Below are positions 23,130 to 34,426 of a stretch of DNA of 64,000 nucleotides, in pieces. The notes below the pieces were generated by a model. It had not been told where the DNA came from and searched no databases. It worked only from the letters and a program-made list of their open reading frames with translations. Origin of the DNA: Bromus sterilis. Its lineage: Eukaryota; Streptophyta; Magnoliopsida; Poales; Poaceae. The translations under genes and the position numbers were made by a program. The stretch's first letter is position 1. The number at the start of each line of letters is the position of its first letter. Location of the stretch: NCBI GenBank assembly GCA_950022295.1, contig OX465598.1, positions 117,287,001-117,351,000 of the forward strand. The letters are read 5' to 3'.

Positions 23130-23939
23130 TCACACGGAAGTTGACAACATGCATGTCATAACGAGAGGAGCGATCATACTGTCCTCAGAATCGGAACTAG
23201 TGATGTGGATCATGCTGCGGGTGGTGACGTCAAGACGGCGACGCTGACGAGAAGACTCTCCCTCAGGAGGAGGAGGAGTGCGCTGTCTAAGCATAGGAGC
23301 AGCAGGGGTAGAATTCAACGCGGCCCACTCCTCTGGGGTCTCGCGTGGAACGACTACCGGAACAGCTGGAGTATGCGGTGTGAGTGAAGGTGAAATAGGT
23401 GGAGCTGGCACCAGGGTAAAGGTGGAAGGCGGGGGAGATGGTAACTGAGAAATGCTGATAGAAGGGAGTGCCTCCCGGGAACGAGCCAACTCCTCTGCAA
23501 GACTAATGATCAACTCATACTGAGCGACCATATAGCGAAAGAGATGGACGGCGGTCCGGTCGCACTCTGAGTCTGGTGGAAAAAGAACCTGCCCCGAGGG
23601 GGCCAGGGTGGGGTAGTGAGAAAGACCTGGGTGAGCCTGCATCCCGACTTACTGCTGACGCAAGTCGACGAGAGCATCAAGTGAAGCATAGAGCATAGCC
23701 TGCTCTGGGGTGGAAGCGAGTCCTCCCTTCGCGGAATGCGAAAGGCTGCCGATCGCGGAGCTCGTGAAAAGGAACACCTCAGCGCGGTACTCGTGCACGA
23801 AGTCAGCCAGCTTCTCGTAGTACACCTGGAACACCGGGTCTTCTCCATGTGGATACAATCGGAGCAAAACTCGACGGAGTAGCAACGGAAAGCCTGTCGG
23901 GGACGGCTCGTACTCAAAAGGGTATGGAACGGGTGCCAT
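23130..23939 (-). pseudogene. Accessory ORF upstream of gag in T1, one premature stop
   Basis: A single frame of about 269 codons starts MAPVPYPFEYEPSPTGFPLL and is interrupted only by TAA at 23649-23651. The N-terminal half is rich in Leu, Phe and Tyr and looks like a folded helical domain (VFQVYYEKLADFVHEYRAEVFL). The C-terminal half is Pro/Ser/Thr-rich with a basic RQRRR patch, so a disordered tail with a possible nuclear signal. I do not recognise a domain. Its position between the primer site and gag, on the element's own strand, suggests a protein made from the retroelement transcript. Extra ORFs before gag are known in some plant Gypsy lineages. Confidence 0.6.
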
Positions 23940-24093
23940 CTACACTCACAGGGTTAGCCATTAGTAATAAAACCAATGCATCTACATGCCATGCATCAAC
24001 CAATGCAACAATCAAGGTGCACAGATCAAGCAAGACCCTAGACTAACGTTACTCTAGCGCACGGCCTAACTAGCGTGTCCTACAGTCAGCGCG

Positions 24094-24105
24094 GCTCTGA
24101 TACCA
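24094..24105 (-). other. Primer binding site (tRNA-iMet) of T1
   Basis: The + strand gctctgatacca (complement of TGGTATCAGAGC) lies 5 bases from the LTR that begins at 24111, the normal position for priming minus-strand synthesis. Confidence 0.9.
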
Positions 24106-24110
24106 ATCGT

Positions 24111-27100
24111 TGTGGCACCCCGGCTAAGAGCAACCGGTTTACCTTACATTGCCAGCCCAGAGATCAAGTCTTCTGGCAATGCACAACATATTGGTACAGA
24201 TACAACCGCTTAATTAATAATTATACAGGTACAAAGGTTCGGGGATACAAACTTCTACGAGGCATGGCGGCACATCTCGTGCGGCAACACTATCAACATT
24301 ATTTATGTCACAACTCAGAGCCTCGATACGATCGACGAAGAACTCTACGGCAGAAGAATAACGGGGTGATGGAGGTCCACTCCACAGGGACACTGCTGGG
24401 ACACGTCCTAGTTCGCGAAGTACGGCACAGTCAAATCTTCAGGTACAGCTTCTCCTGCATCTGGCATGACACGCCAGGTCAGTACATTGAATGTACTTGC
24501 AAGCTCACAATAGCCAAGTCATCAGGACAAACAATAGCATGGAAATAATGCAAACAATAACATGGCAAGTTAAGACTTAGAGCAAGGATTAATCATAACT
24601 CACGATCACCACATGACCGTGCCGCTTACCTCCGAGTCATCCCGACTTGGCATCCGGGTCACCTCATGATCCAACATCATACGGGTTGTCGCACGACCAC
24701 TCAACGGGTTAGGTGTCCTTCTGTTACCACCCAACCAATCCGGTCATCACATGACCAGCAACTCAGCACCATTTTTATTATACAGGTTTGTGTTGACCAT
24801 CGTGTGACCTAGTACGAACTGTGTCCCATGACCGAGGACTCGGCTATTTGAATAGATTGTGACTCTGCAGAGTTTGTGCATGTTACCCACACTATGGAGT
24901 TCTTCCTCCACCCAGCACCCCGGAACTTGTCCCACAAGATCCTTGGAACTTGTTCCGCAAGAGCGAGCTAGGACTTCTCCAACGAAACTTGCCTACTGCG
25001 TAACCTCCCTACGGTATCACCGACATGCTGTCTTGGGTATCCATGTGTCCTCCCGACACTGACCATCACATGGCCCTAACCATCACGTGGTCCATAAACT
25101 TTGTCCACCCCCCCCCCCGTAGGGACCCCCGGGTAAATAACTATGGATGTCGAGATTATCACCACCTACCTGATCAGGGTAGCGTGCGTGCATAACCTCC
25201 CCTCTTTGGTGATACCCGTAGAAGGCACAACGATAGCCCAAGCTAAGGCATGCACATACAGACAAATGTGGCTGCACGAATAAAGCCCAGTTCGGTGGCA
25301 CTTGGTCAACGGTTATTATGTTCATTAGATTCCAACAATTAGTTCTTGCAACAGGAAGGTACATAGCAACATGGCATGAACATAATACTACCATCAAGCA
25401 TGTGCAACAACTAGCATGGCATGATATGAATTAAATGAACATGGACATTCCAGTATGAGCATGGTCAACACATGAACAATTACGTCATAAGCATGAAAAA
25501 ATTAGCATGGTGATAATATGCACTAGGGGCATGGAAATGATCAGTAGGCATGGCATGTTTATAACAATTCAACTTAGCATAGCTTGATTAACTTAATTAG
25601 CAAGTAAATTGAAGGCAAAAATCCAAGTTTAATGAACCCAATTATCAAATGGCAACTCAAACTCCTCATGACCAGAATGTTGTGGCTTGCCTTGGTCAAA
25701 TGGAGTATCCTTGAACTCCTGGTCTCCTGCAAGCACTTTATCACCTTCTGAAAATAAAAATTATTGGCAAAGAAAAATAAGTCAAGTGCATAAACTTCCT
25801 GTCCAGTGGACCTAGACAGAGAGTCAAGCCTCCAAACTTTGCCAACTTAAAGAGTAGCTCAAGACAAAAATTTAGCAAAAAGAATCAACTCAATTGGCCT
25901 TGTAGTTTAGGAGATATAAGTGGTCAAAGTTTGGTCAAAATTCCATTAAAAATGATTTTAAAAGAATTTTCCAGGAATTTCTCTGGAGGGCCACGTCGTA
26001 GGCGTAAACCTGCGCGGGTGTCTCCACTTATACAGGTTCGAAGGGGCTAGTGCGACTGACGGGTGGGGCCAGGGTGTTGGGTTAAAACAAAGAGAGAGAG
26101 AAATGGAGGTCGCGGCTCCGGCGACGGTAGTTCGCCGGCGAGGGGGCCTCAGAGGTGACCTAGGGCTAGGGGAATGGACACAGGAAACCAAGGCGAGAAG
26201 CCACGTACCCAAAACTCTGTGAATGGTGGCCGGACGGCTTCGCTAGCGTCTTCTCCAACTACGGTGGCGGCGGCGCTCCGGTGTGATCTACGTCTTGGGG
26301 CCTCCCCGGCCGATCTCCTCTGTGTTCGAGTTGTATAAGAGTAGGGCGGGGTGAATTGTGATGCCTAGAAGCGAAGGGCAAGGGCCAATTTATAGGGGGC
26401 TCGGGATTCTGTCGAGGTTGCGGCCGAGCAGAAGATTTTGGAGCAGTGCTCGCGTGGATGAGCTCGGGCTGTTCCCGGCGGCTCTGGGAGGTTCTAGTGG
26501 AGGCGCAGTACGCGTGTGTGCGCTCCCCAATGCCCTGCGTCGACAGAAAGCACGGGGCGGCAGTAGCCATGGCGCTGCGGCGGACTGAGTCAACGAAACG
26601 AGTGGCGGGCGGCGCGGCTTTGAGGGACAGGTGGCGCACGGGGGTACAGCGATGCTATGGACGCGCATAAGCAACCACGTGTCGAGCGGAGGCGTGTTGG
26701 CCACAGTGGCCACCACGCGTGTCCCCTGGTGAAATCATGGAGGCGACGGCGAGGTCTACAGTGGGCGGCGGGGCTTTCGGTGGGGCCAGGTGGCGCACGG
26801 GTGTACTACAGGGGTTACGGACATGAGAAACCGGCCGCGGGCGCTCGGGGTGAGGCGTGCCCGTGATGGCGACAACACGACCACGGCTAGAGCACGCCTG
26901 TGGCCGGCAGTGCGTGTGCTCACCCTGGGCACGCATGCACTGAGGGCATCCAGGGCGTTCAAATGGTGTCCTTTGCTTGTATCCAACGTCGAGTAGTGTA
27001 GGTGTGACCTTGGGCGACTTGTAGGTGGGCTCAGGCACTTGCCAGCTTCAAAATAAGGTTTCTGCAACAAACTTTGTGAATTTCTCCAGGGAGTTTGGCT

Positions 27101-27613
27101 AGGATTTTGGGGCTGAAATTTGGTGTGCAGGGGTTATCTAGGAGGGTGCCCCTGTGGTAAATATTTCAAAGCAAATTGCTAAGTCTACAGGGTACTTGCT
27201 TCACAAAGTGCCTCTCTGACCAGAAATGGAAAAGAATTTCTATAGGGATAATTTTGTACTGAACTTGCTTATGTTTTTGCATAGAATCATGAGGCATGAC
27301 CCCATTTTTCAGCACAAAAAGTTTCAAGGCAATAGGAATAGCAGATGTGAGGCTAGCTTCAATAAAGAGGGGGGAAAGAGCTAATTCCTTCAATGAAAAA
27401 GGAAAAAAATTGAGAAATAAAAATATGGCAAGGGCATGGATGATCAAAGCTTGATCATAGCTATGAGGTAGAGGGGTTTAGAGGTCACTTGGCCTAGGAA
27501 GAAAAATTAGGCCCAAGTGATCAAGGCCAACAGAGCTGAAAAACTCAGGCAAATAAAATCCAAATCCAGAAAACCAGCAAACAAAATTGCAAACAAAAGA
27601 GGGCAAAAAACCA
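24111..27613 (-). repeat. 5' LTR of T1 (about 3.5 kb)
   Basis: The LTR is bounded on the + strand by TGTGGCACCCC and AAAAAACCA. It has an AT-rich part (25400-25950), a GC-rich part (25970-27030) and an end that matches 8550-8875. Many small frames in the GC-rich part lack any domain and are not genes. A poly-C run of 11 is at 25108-25118. A TATA-like site on the minus strand is at 26387-26393. Confidence 0.82.
26387..26393 (-). promoter_or_regulatory. Candidate TATA box in the T1 LTR
   Basis: The minus strand reads CCCCCTATAAATTGG, followed about 30 bases on by a C/T-rich stretch. It lies on the strand and in the LTR half expected for the element's promoter. Confidence 0.55.
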
Positions 27614-28534
27614 GTGTGTCACACCGCCCTACCCCGCACCGCCGCCGGTGAGGCCCACCCCATCCTTCCCCCTCCCTCGCCGGATCTCACCCACCCCAGC
27701 CCGCCCCCGCCCGCTGCCATCGTCTCCAGCTCCGCCCGCCGCCGCCCCCCACTCCGGCCGGTGAGCCCCCTCCTCCCTCTCTGTTTTTTTCTCTGTTTTA
27801 GTTAATTTTAGTTAGTTTAGTTAGTTTTAGTTAGGTAGTTGTAGTTAGGTTAGTTATTTTTAGTTAGAAAAAGATTTCGATTTTAGATTTTTTTTCTCTG
27901 TTTTAGTTAGTTGTAGTTAGTTTTAGTTAGAATGGTAGTTCTATTAGTTGCTAGTATATTGCAATATACAAAAAAATTAAAGGATAATAAAGATTAAATG
28001 TAAAGAAAAAAAGAAATGGAAAAGATGCATTAGTTAGGACCTTAGTGTTAGGATTTTAGGTTCTAGATTTAGCTATCTATTGGAGTAGGGATGCTAGTTT
28101 TAATTAGTTAGGATGTTTAGGATTTTAGTTTTTAGAAAAAAAGAAAATAAGAAAAGAAACGAAGAATAAAAGGATATAAAGAGAAGTAGAAGAAAAGGAA
28201 AAAAGAAGAAGGAGGAGGAGGAAGAGAGAAGAAGAAATAGAAGAAGAAGAAGGAATAGAGGAAGAAGAAGAGGGAGGTGGAGGAGAAAGAAGAGGAAAGA
28301 GGAGGACGAAGAGAGAAAGAAAGAGAAGAAAAAAATAGAAGAATAATAAGGAATAGAGGAAGAATAAAAATAAAAATAAGAAGAATGAGAAGAAAAAGAA
28401 GAAAAGGAAAGAAAAGAAAAGAAAAGAAAAGGAAGAATAAGAAAGTAGATAAAGTTAGTAATTAGATGTTAGTTTTACTTGGCTTAATTACCGGTACTAG
28501 TAATTTTGTTGATTTTCTGCATTTTAATGTGCAG
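27614..28534 (+). other. CACTA-2 leader and first intron
   Basis: GC-rich, pyrimidine-rich exon-like sequence (27614-27760) ends at a good donor (cggccggtgagcc). It is followed by a TTTTAG/TTAG-rich stretch (27785-27950) and a purine tract (about 28130-28450), and closes at an acceptor (aatgtgcag, 28526-28534). This is a long 5' intron; no protein can be supported. Confidence 0.55.
28130..28450 (+). repeat. Purine-rich (GAA/GGA) tract
   Basis: About 320 bp are almost entirely A and G on the + strand, with runs such as agaagaagaaggaggagg. The tract lies in the predicted first intron of the CACTA-2 gene. Such mirror-like polypurine tracts can adopt triplex structures. The short Lys/Glu ORF seen here is compositional. 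Confidence 0.85.
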
Positions 28535-28715
28535 TTGTTTCCCTTTCACATCGAGCACCGCCATCGAGGGTCTCGTGTTCGAGGACCTCCCCTACGTTCG
28601 AGGGTGAGCAAAAAATGTCCTATATCCTGTTCCCCCTTCATTTGCTCTGTTCCGGCCTTCGTGCCGATGAAACTAGCTAGTTAAATACAATCGCGTAACC
28701 AGTACGTGTATCCCG

Positions 28716-28779
28716 TTCGAAAGTATTACAGTTATAAATATGCATTCATTTGCATATTTATAATAGTGATTCTTTCGAA
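28716..28779 (+). repeat. Inverted repeat / hairpin 1 in CACTA-2 intron
   Basis: The segment begins ttcgaaagtatt and ends agtgattctttcgaa. The arms pair with few mismatches around a centre of tgcattcatttgca. It lies inside the predicted intron 28604-29062. Confidence 0.85.
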
Positions 28780-28803
28780 TTGTCCAATGTTATCCATGGA
28801 CAG

Positions 28804-29016
28804 CCCGAGTATGTGTAGATTGGGACGTTTTTCCATGATCTGCTCTTGAACGAACGTGTAATTTCATGAGCGCCTCCCTGTTGTTCTCCGGATACACAAC
28901 CTGTCGGCTTGTTGTCGAGACGTGTATTAGGAGAACAGCGGGGAGGTGCTGCCGAAATTATGCGTCGGGTCGGGAGCAGAGCATGGGAAAATGAACCTAA
29001 TCTACACATACTCGGG
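28804..29016 (+). repeat. Inverted repeat / hairpin 2 in CACTA-2 intron
   Basis: Two imperfect arms of about 93 bp (from cccgagtatgtgtagatt and to aatctacacatactcggg) are separated by a loop of about 25-30 bases. Pairing continues along the arms, including cgcctccctgttgttctcc with ggagaacagcggggaggtg. The shape is that of a long pre-miRNA-like foldback or a nested inverted-repeat element. It lies 25 bases after hairpin 1 and in the same predicted intron. Confidence 0.85.
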
Positions 29017-30559
29017 TGAGATTAGGACCTATCTTCATCAATGTTGTCTCGTGCTATTGCAGGTCTTCTACAAGGTCGATGAGTCCAAGGAGCAAGAGGC
29101 GGCAGACGTGATGGTTGCAGAGTGCACGCGCATCTTGCAGAACACAAGGTATGAGATGCGAGTGCATGTGGTCCGTGACTACTACGCCAAGCAAGGGCGT
29201 AAGCGTAGCAAGAAAGAGTGCCGCCAGTAGTTACTGACAAGGGCCCCGTACATGATGGTAACCCTTCTTAAGTCTTCTATAGTTTTCTTGATTTGATTCC
29301 TAGCTATGACACTTATTAGTTTTCTTGTTTACTAACTTAGGCGCCGCCGAGATGGTGTGCGGACAAGATGTATTGTTGGGAGGTCATTGTGGACCACTGG
29401 TGCTCAGATGCCTGGTTGGCCGCCCACAACAATGCCAAGGACCGGCGCGCCCAAATGGGTTGTGTGCCACACCATCAAGGCAGCCGCAACTTAGCTGGTT
29501 ACTGGCAAAAATGGGTGTGTGGTTTGCTTCAATTTTCATTCAAATTCTTCTTTTCTTTGTCTTTTAGGCACCCACAACTTACTAATATTGTGCTTTTCTT
29601 TGTCTTTTAGGCGGAGCATAATAAAACATAGGTTCTTGGGGTGTTCAACAATTTTGGCATGGCCCATAAAGCATCGTACAAGAAGGTCAATGCACTCTCA
29701 GAGACGGATATTGCCACTCCTTTGAATTTCACCAGCGTCTTCGCCTACAGTAAGCTCAAGGCTTATACCGAGGTGGCGAAGGAGAAGCACGGGCACGCTT
29801 ATACCCCCGGTTGGGAAGCCTATTGACCCGGAGCTGGTGATGATCTTTGGTGGCCGAAGGCGCCATGGCCATTGGAGATAAGTTGATTCGGTGTGATAAG
29901 AATCTTCCTAAGATCAAGGCGTGCCAAACAAGCTCATCTCCTGCTACTCATGCGCGGCCAGTCGATCTCTCTATCGAGGTTAGCCATAAGGACTCTTTCA
30001 TTCTCGTGTTCTCTCATCGAATATTACAGTGCTAACTACAAGAGTGGGGTTGCAGGAAGCTCTTGAGAGAGAGCGACATAAACCCAGCGACTACTCGAGG
30101 AGAAGGAGCGGTTGGAGGAGGAGAAGGCAGCAGAGAGAGAGAGCGGTTGGCGGAGGAGAGGACGGCGAAGTCTCTTGAGGAGGCCACGGCACGCCACGAT
30201 GTGTCGAACCAGGCCTTGTACGAGCTCATTGTGGTAAGTCACTTGTTCATATTCACCCGTAGACTATGTGCGAAGGCGAAGTAACTAATATGATTGAATC
30301 GTGGAAAACAAATGTGTAGACTATGTGCGAGAAGACTGGTCAGGCCGCTCCACCGATGCCGATAATTTCTCCTGTGGGGACGGTGAGTATCTTTCAATGA
30401 TCATTAATACCATATTGAGTGGCTTCGTGCTAACCGCTAGTTGATCTTTTCGTGTAGCGTAACTCTCGTGCTGCATCCCACAACCCTTCTCCCGCGTCAA
30501 CCTCGGGCAACCCTCCTGATGCTTCTCAGCCACCTCAGCCTTGAGGGCTACACACTCCG

Positions 30560-31420
30560 GTAAGTTGTGTTGTATATTTTGCTTTATAAATGCTTTGTTA
30601 GTTTGAAAATGCATATTTAGCTTCTATATTCCTATATTTAATCGAAAAATTTAAAACTTTGCATATTTTGCACAAAAAAGACATAATTACCTTAGTTAGT
30701 TCAAAAACTTACATAGTCAACTTTGTTTGCTCACAAAATGCTAAAGTTAGCTTAATTGGGTCAAAAAATGCTAAAAGTAGCTTAAATTGGCTCAACAAAT
30801 GCTAAAGTTTGCTTAGTTGCTCAAAAATGCTGAAGTTAGCCTAATTGGGCCAAAAATGCTAAAACTAGCTTAAATTGGCTCAACAAATGCTAAAGTTTGC
30901 TTAGTTGCTCAAAAATGCTAAAGTTAGCTTAATTTCCTCAAAATATGATGCTAAATCTAGCTTAATTTGATCACAATTGCTTATGTTAGCTTTCTTTTCT
31001 CAAAAGAAAGCACACATGGTTCTTCTTCTTCTTCTCCCTCTCTGTCCTTTTCTTCTTCTTTTCATTTTAATTCATCATAACCATCTGAGCTTCATATATA
31101 ACATGAATTTGCTTTCATTTTGTAGCTTTGCATCTCGAACAACGAAAGCACACATGGAATGATGCTAGCCTATATATGTACTTTGTAGATTTGCATCTTT
31201 ATGTCAAACTTGTATGGATATAGTCTTTCTTCTTTGTTGAACTTGTATGGATATAGTGTTTGTTGTTGAACTTTGTTGGTGTTGAACTTTTATGCAAATG
31301 ATGTTAATGATATGGTACTGTTGGAGATGATGATATGGTACTGTTGGAGATTCCAGTACTGCTATATATGTATATATGTATATCAGTTTTGTCAAATGCA
31401 GGGATTCTAAATAAAACAGA
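30560..31420 (+). repeat. CACTA-2 3' spacer with a minisatellite
   Basis: Between about 30730 and 30970 a unit of roughly 90 bp, built from aaatgctaaagttagcttaatt and aaattggctcaacaaatgctaaagtttgc, is repeated about two and a half times with variation. The rest is T-rich with no gene. Confidence 0.7.
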
Positions 31421-31424
31421 AAAA

Positions 31425-31952
31425 ACAGGGACTACCCTGGCTCTTTGTCGTCTGCTGGCGGTCGGCAAAGGTCTTTGTCGTCTACTGGCGGTCGGCACAG
31501 TGGACAAGTGGCACCCAGCTGTGCAGTCTGGCAGCCGACTGGGTGACCATATGGTCATTATGCCGTCAGCCTATCGGATGGCAGACGGCAAAGGTGGGGA
31601 CTATGTCGTATGCCTGTAGACGGCAAAGACTTGACATGGGGTGGTCTACCTGATGACGTGATCCATCTTTGTCGTCTTCCTGCAGACGCAAACGACGCCG
31701 TTAACGGCCTGACGGAGGGGATTGGGAATAGTTCGCCTTCATGCACACGCTGTCGTCTGCTGGATGAGAGACAGTCGACAAAGTTCTTTGCGGTCTGTCG
31801 ATTATGTGCAGACGGCGAAGCACCTCTTTTCTGAAGAAACAGCTGACGAGAGTTGTGTCATCCAGGGACAGACGGCAAAGTTGTTTGCCGACCGCCAAAC
31901 AAATGTTTGTTGTCCGCCATGGCAGACGACAAACTTGCGAATTTCAGTAGTG
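31425..31952. repeat. Right subterminal repeats and terminus of CACTA-2
   Basis: The motifs ctttgtcgtctgc, gcggtcggcaaag and cagacggcaaag recur in both orientations up to the terminal cagtagtg. They are candidate transposase-binding sites. Confidence 0.8.
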
Positions 31953-34426
31953 AGTAAGGATTGCCATGCAACGGACGCACATATGAGCTAAGGTAAGCTC
32001 TCCAATGGAACTAGTGGGGATGCATCCAACTCGCTTGCTCATGAAGACCTAGAGCTCATTTGAGGAGGCTCATCCTTGGAATATGCCAGCCAAGTTCTAT
32101 AGTGTAAGGGTCCCCACATAGTTATGCATGAATGATAATCTCTATGGAGTACATATATAGCAATGGAGTACAACAGTGGATCTTTCAAAAGGAATAGTAG
32201 TGTTGCCCCCTTCTCTCTCTTTATTTCTTTTTTTCTCTTTTTTTTGTATTTTTTGTATTTTTGTGGCCTCTTTGGCTCTTTCTATTTATCTCTCATTTGT
32301 CCTCTTTGGGATCTTTTAATTTTTCCTCTTTGGGATCCTTTAATTTTTCCTCTTTGGGATATTTTCCTCACTTAAGGGCAACACTCTATATTTTAAAAGA
32401 GAATAGAAGATCTTCACACTTTACAAGAAGTACTCAACATATAGAAAGCATGAAAACTATCTTGATGTATGAAAATGTATGCCTCTGCCAGTGTAGCAGG
32501 ATATGAAATGATACTAGCGCGTCATGTAGCAATAATAAGGGAAAAGCCCAACTAGCATGCGGCTCCTCGTTCAAGCAAAAGCATGTATGACATGAAGATC
32601 AAGTCATGAGATGGTGGATGTTGCATGGCAATGTATCTCGGAAAGGCTATGGAAATGCCTTGATAGGTAGGTATGGTGGCTGTTTTGAGAAAGATATAAT
32701 GAGGTTTATGATGACAGAGCATATCACGCCAAGGGTTTGGGTGCACCGGCGAAGTATGCGCCAAATCTCAAGATGAGAAAGTGCAATGCACGGTACCGAA
32801 GAGGCTAGCAATATATTGAAGGTGGAAGTGCCAACAATCGAATGCTCGCATTAGTCCGAAGAACTCATGCACTTATTATCGGTAACTATCTATCTAATCA
32901 GGAGGTTCACAAAGATACGAATACCCTGATGAGGAGTGTATGGGGGTTTGGTTATCCTTGTGCATCCTCGACCCCTGGTACGTGAGGGTACTCTATATAT
33001 TCCAACCCCACCAGAGGTTAGCGATCCATCTAGTAGCTAGAGTTCTCAACTAAATTTTGTAGTTTTTGAAAATAAGCACGGATTGCCCAAAATATGACAC
33101 CTATCACTAATAGGCTCAAGCTCTTGGCACCCTAATGTCCAAACATTACTCAAATCAATACCTAAAAACTATTGCATGTTACTACTACACTTGTAATAGC
33201 AACCTTAATTACCTACTCATGCAAGACACAAAACTCAGTGCAACAAGCCAACTCTCTAAACAAAATAAGAATGAAGACTCAAGAGAGTTCCTACAACAAC
33301 CTAAACAAAAGCTCTTAAAAAGATAAGCATGAAAACTAAGATCTAAGCATGACAGCAACTGTGAAAAGATAAGGAACACACACAAAAAGGAAGATAAGCA
33401 TGCAAGTCTATGTTGTGTTCAAGGGTGGAGTGGAGCGTGGTTATCTCCCAAACAATGAAGGCTAGGATCCAACTTGTCATGAGCAGCAAGAAAAACTAAA
33501 ACAAACTAAAAATTAAAGAGCGAGACGCTCCAAGTTTAGCACATAACATATGAAGTGATAAAAATATAGCATGGACAAGGACGAACTGAGGATTGTTGAT
33601 GGAGAAGGGGATGCACGGGGGCATCCCCAAGCTTAGACGCCTGAGTCTCCTTGGATATTTCTTGGGGGTGCATGGGGGCATCCCCAAGCTTGAGAGCTTG
33701 ACACTTCTGAATCTTCTTTCGTCATCTTCCTTTGCATACTTGAAAACTCACTTCATACGAAACTCGTCATAAGCTGATTAGAGTGGTTAGTACCCATGAT
33801 AAAAATATATTTTTCTCCACCGGAAATAAAATATTCTTGAAGAGCTACTGTTTCTCATGATTTCCAAAAAGTTGTTTCAAAGAAAAAGAAAGATTATGGT
33901 TTGCAAAACGATAAAAACGCAAAATTTGGCAGAATCTGTGAAAAAGAGACCGACAGGTAGTAAATATTTTTTTGGGGTACTTCTGCAACTCAAATAAAAA
34001 AATTCAGAACAGACGCATGAAATCTAATTGTATAGAGAGCATGCTGTCAAAAAATTTAGATCAAAAAGATGATCTGATGATTGTTGGCTAATTTTTCCGT
34101 CAAGGAGACATAATCTGACTCTGGACAACATGTCACAACTTTTGAACTTTCTTGCAATCGGAGGCTAAAACTTGGTACAAAGCTTGAAAATAAAGATACA
34201 ATGATGTTGCTACAGTAGTAACAAGCATCAAGACCACTAAAACTGAAAGTAAAAACATCTAGGGTTGCCTCCCAACAAGCGCTTTCTTTTATGCCTTTTA
34301 GCTAGGCATGATACAAAGAAGATCAAATTTTGTCAATATCAAAAGAATAGCTTGCCTGTGTAACAGACTCATAAGGTACTTAATCTTCTTTCGAGGGAAG
34401 TGTTCCATTCTCTTTTTAAGGGGGGA
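31953..34426 (-). other. Non-coding internal region of A2
   Basis: The sequence is collinear with 100-2324 in A1 and has no gene. It keeps the same doublet gggggcatccccaagctt (about 33619 and 33676). Pyrimidine-rich lines around 32200-32370 repeat ttttcctctttgggatc. Confidence 0.75.

Larger units (their letters stand above)
8550..27613 (-). mobile_element. Tekay-like chromovirus (Ty3/Gypsy) T1, interrupted by a copia element
   Basis: Reading leftwards from the right end, the element has a 5' LTR (24111-27613), primer site, accessory ORF (23130-23939), gag (21545-22496), protease-RT (20221-21582), the copia insertion (11051-20215), RNase H and integrase (about 9105-11043), a chromodomain-like tail (about 8890-9110), polypurine tract and a 3' LTR remnant (8550-8875). 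The domain order PR-RT-RH-INT and the C-terminal chromodomain-like motif place it with the chromoviruses, most like Tekay. All coding parts have frameshifts or stops. The left LTR matches the right one only over its last 326 bp. Confidence 0.85.
28535..30544 (+). pseudogene. CACTA accessory-protein gene, multi-exon, frameshifted
   Basis: Exons predicted from splice signals are 28535-28603 (possibly leader), 29063-29257, 29341-29514, 29611-29978, 30056-30233, 30320-30382 and 30458-30544. The protein text is VFYKVDESKEQEAADVMVAE and NTRYEMRVHVVRDYYAKQG, then WWDxWC-like and HHQGSRNLAGYWQKW motifs, then a proline/serine-rich end. This is the familiar CACTA (En/Spm) second ORF found in many grass elements; its role is unclear but it probably assists transposition. 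Damage includes a stop at 29228-29230 and one after EHNKT, a frameshift near 29823, and another in the Glu/Arg coiled-coil exon (30056-30233). The main transposase ORF is not present. Confidence 0.75.
27614..31952 (+). mobile_element. CACTA transposon CACTA-2, left end missing
   Basis: The right end reads gcgaatttcagtagtg, so the terminus is CACTACTGAAATTCGC on the opposite strand. It is preceded by about 500 bp of subterminal repeats built from ctttgtcgtctgc and gcagacggcaaag, the style of the Triticeae CACTA families. The interior holds a GC-rich leader, a strand-asymmetric intron, twin hairpins and a degenerate multi-exon gene with the typical CACTA accessory-protein text. The left terminus is absent because T1 directly abuts at 27613. 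The element sits in the non-coding part of A2, whose sequence resumes at 31953. Confidence 0.82.

Noticed and set aside
24111..24560. Plus-strand ORF 24075-24548 as a gene
   Set aside because: It crosses the primer site and LTR boundary of T1 on the opposite strand and has no recognised domain.
25958..27070. Many GC-rich ORFs on both strands
   Set aside because: They are part of the T1 5' LTR and show no conserved domain.
27785..27950. Interstitial telomere repeat (TTTAGGG)
   Set aside because: The units are TTTTAG, GTTAG and TTAG without the GGG of plant telomeres.
28277..28465. Lys/Glu-rich ORF as a protein
   Set aside because: The frame is a by-product of the purine tract inside a predicted intron.
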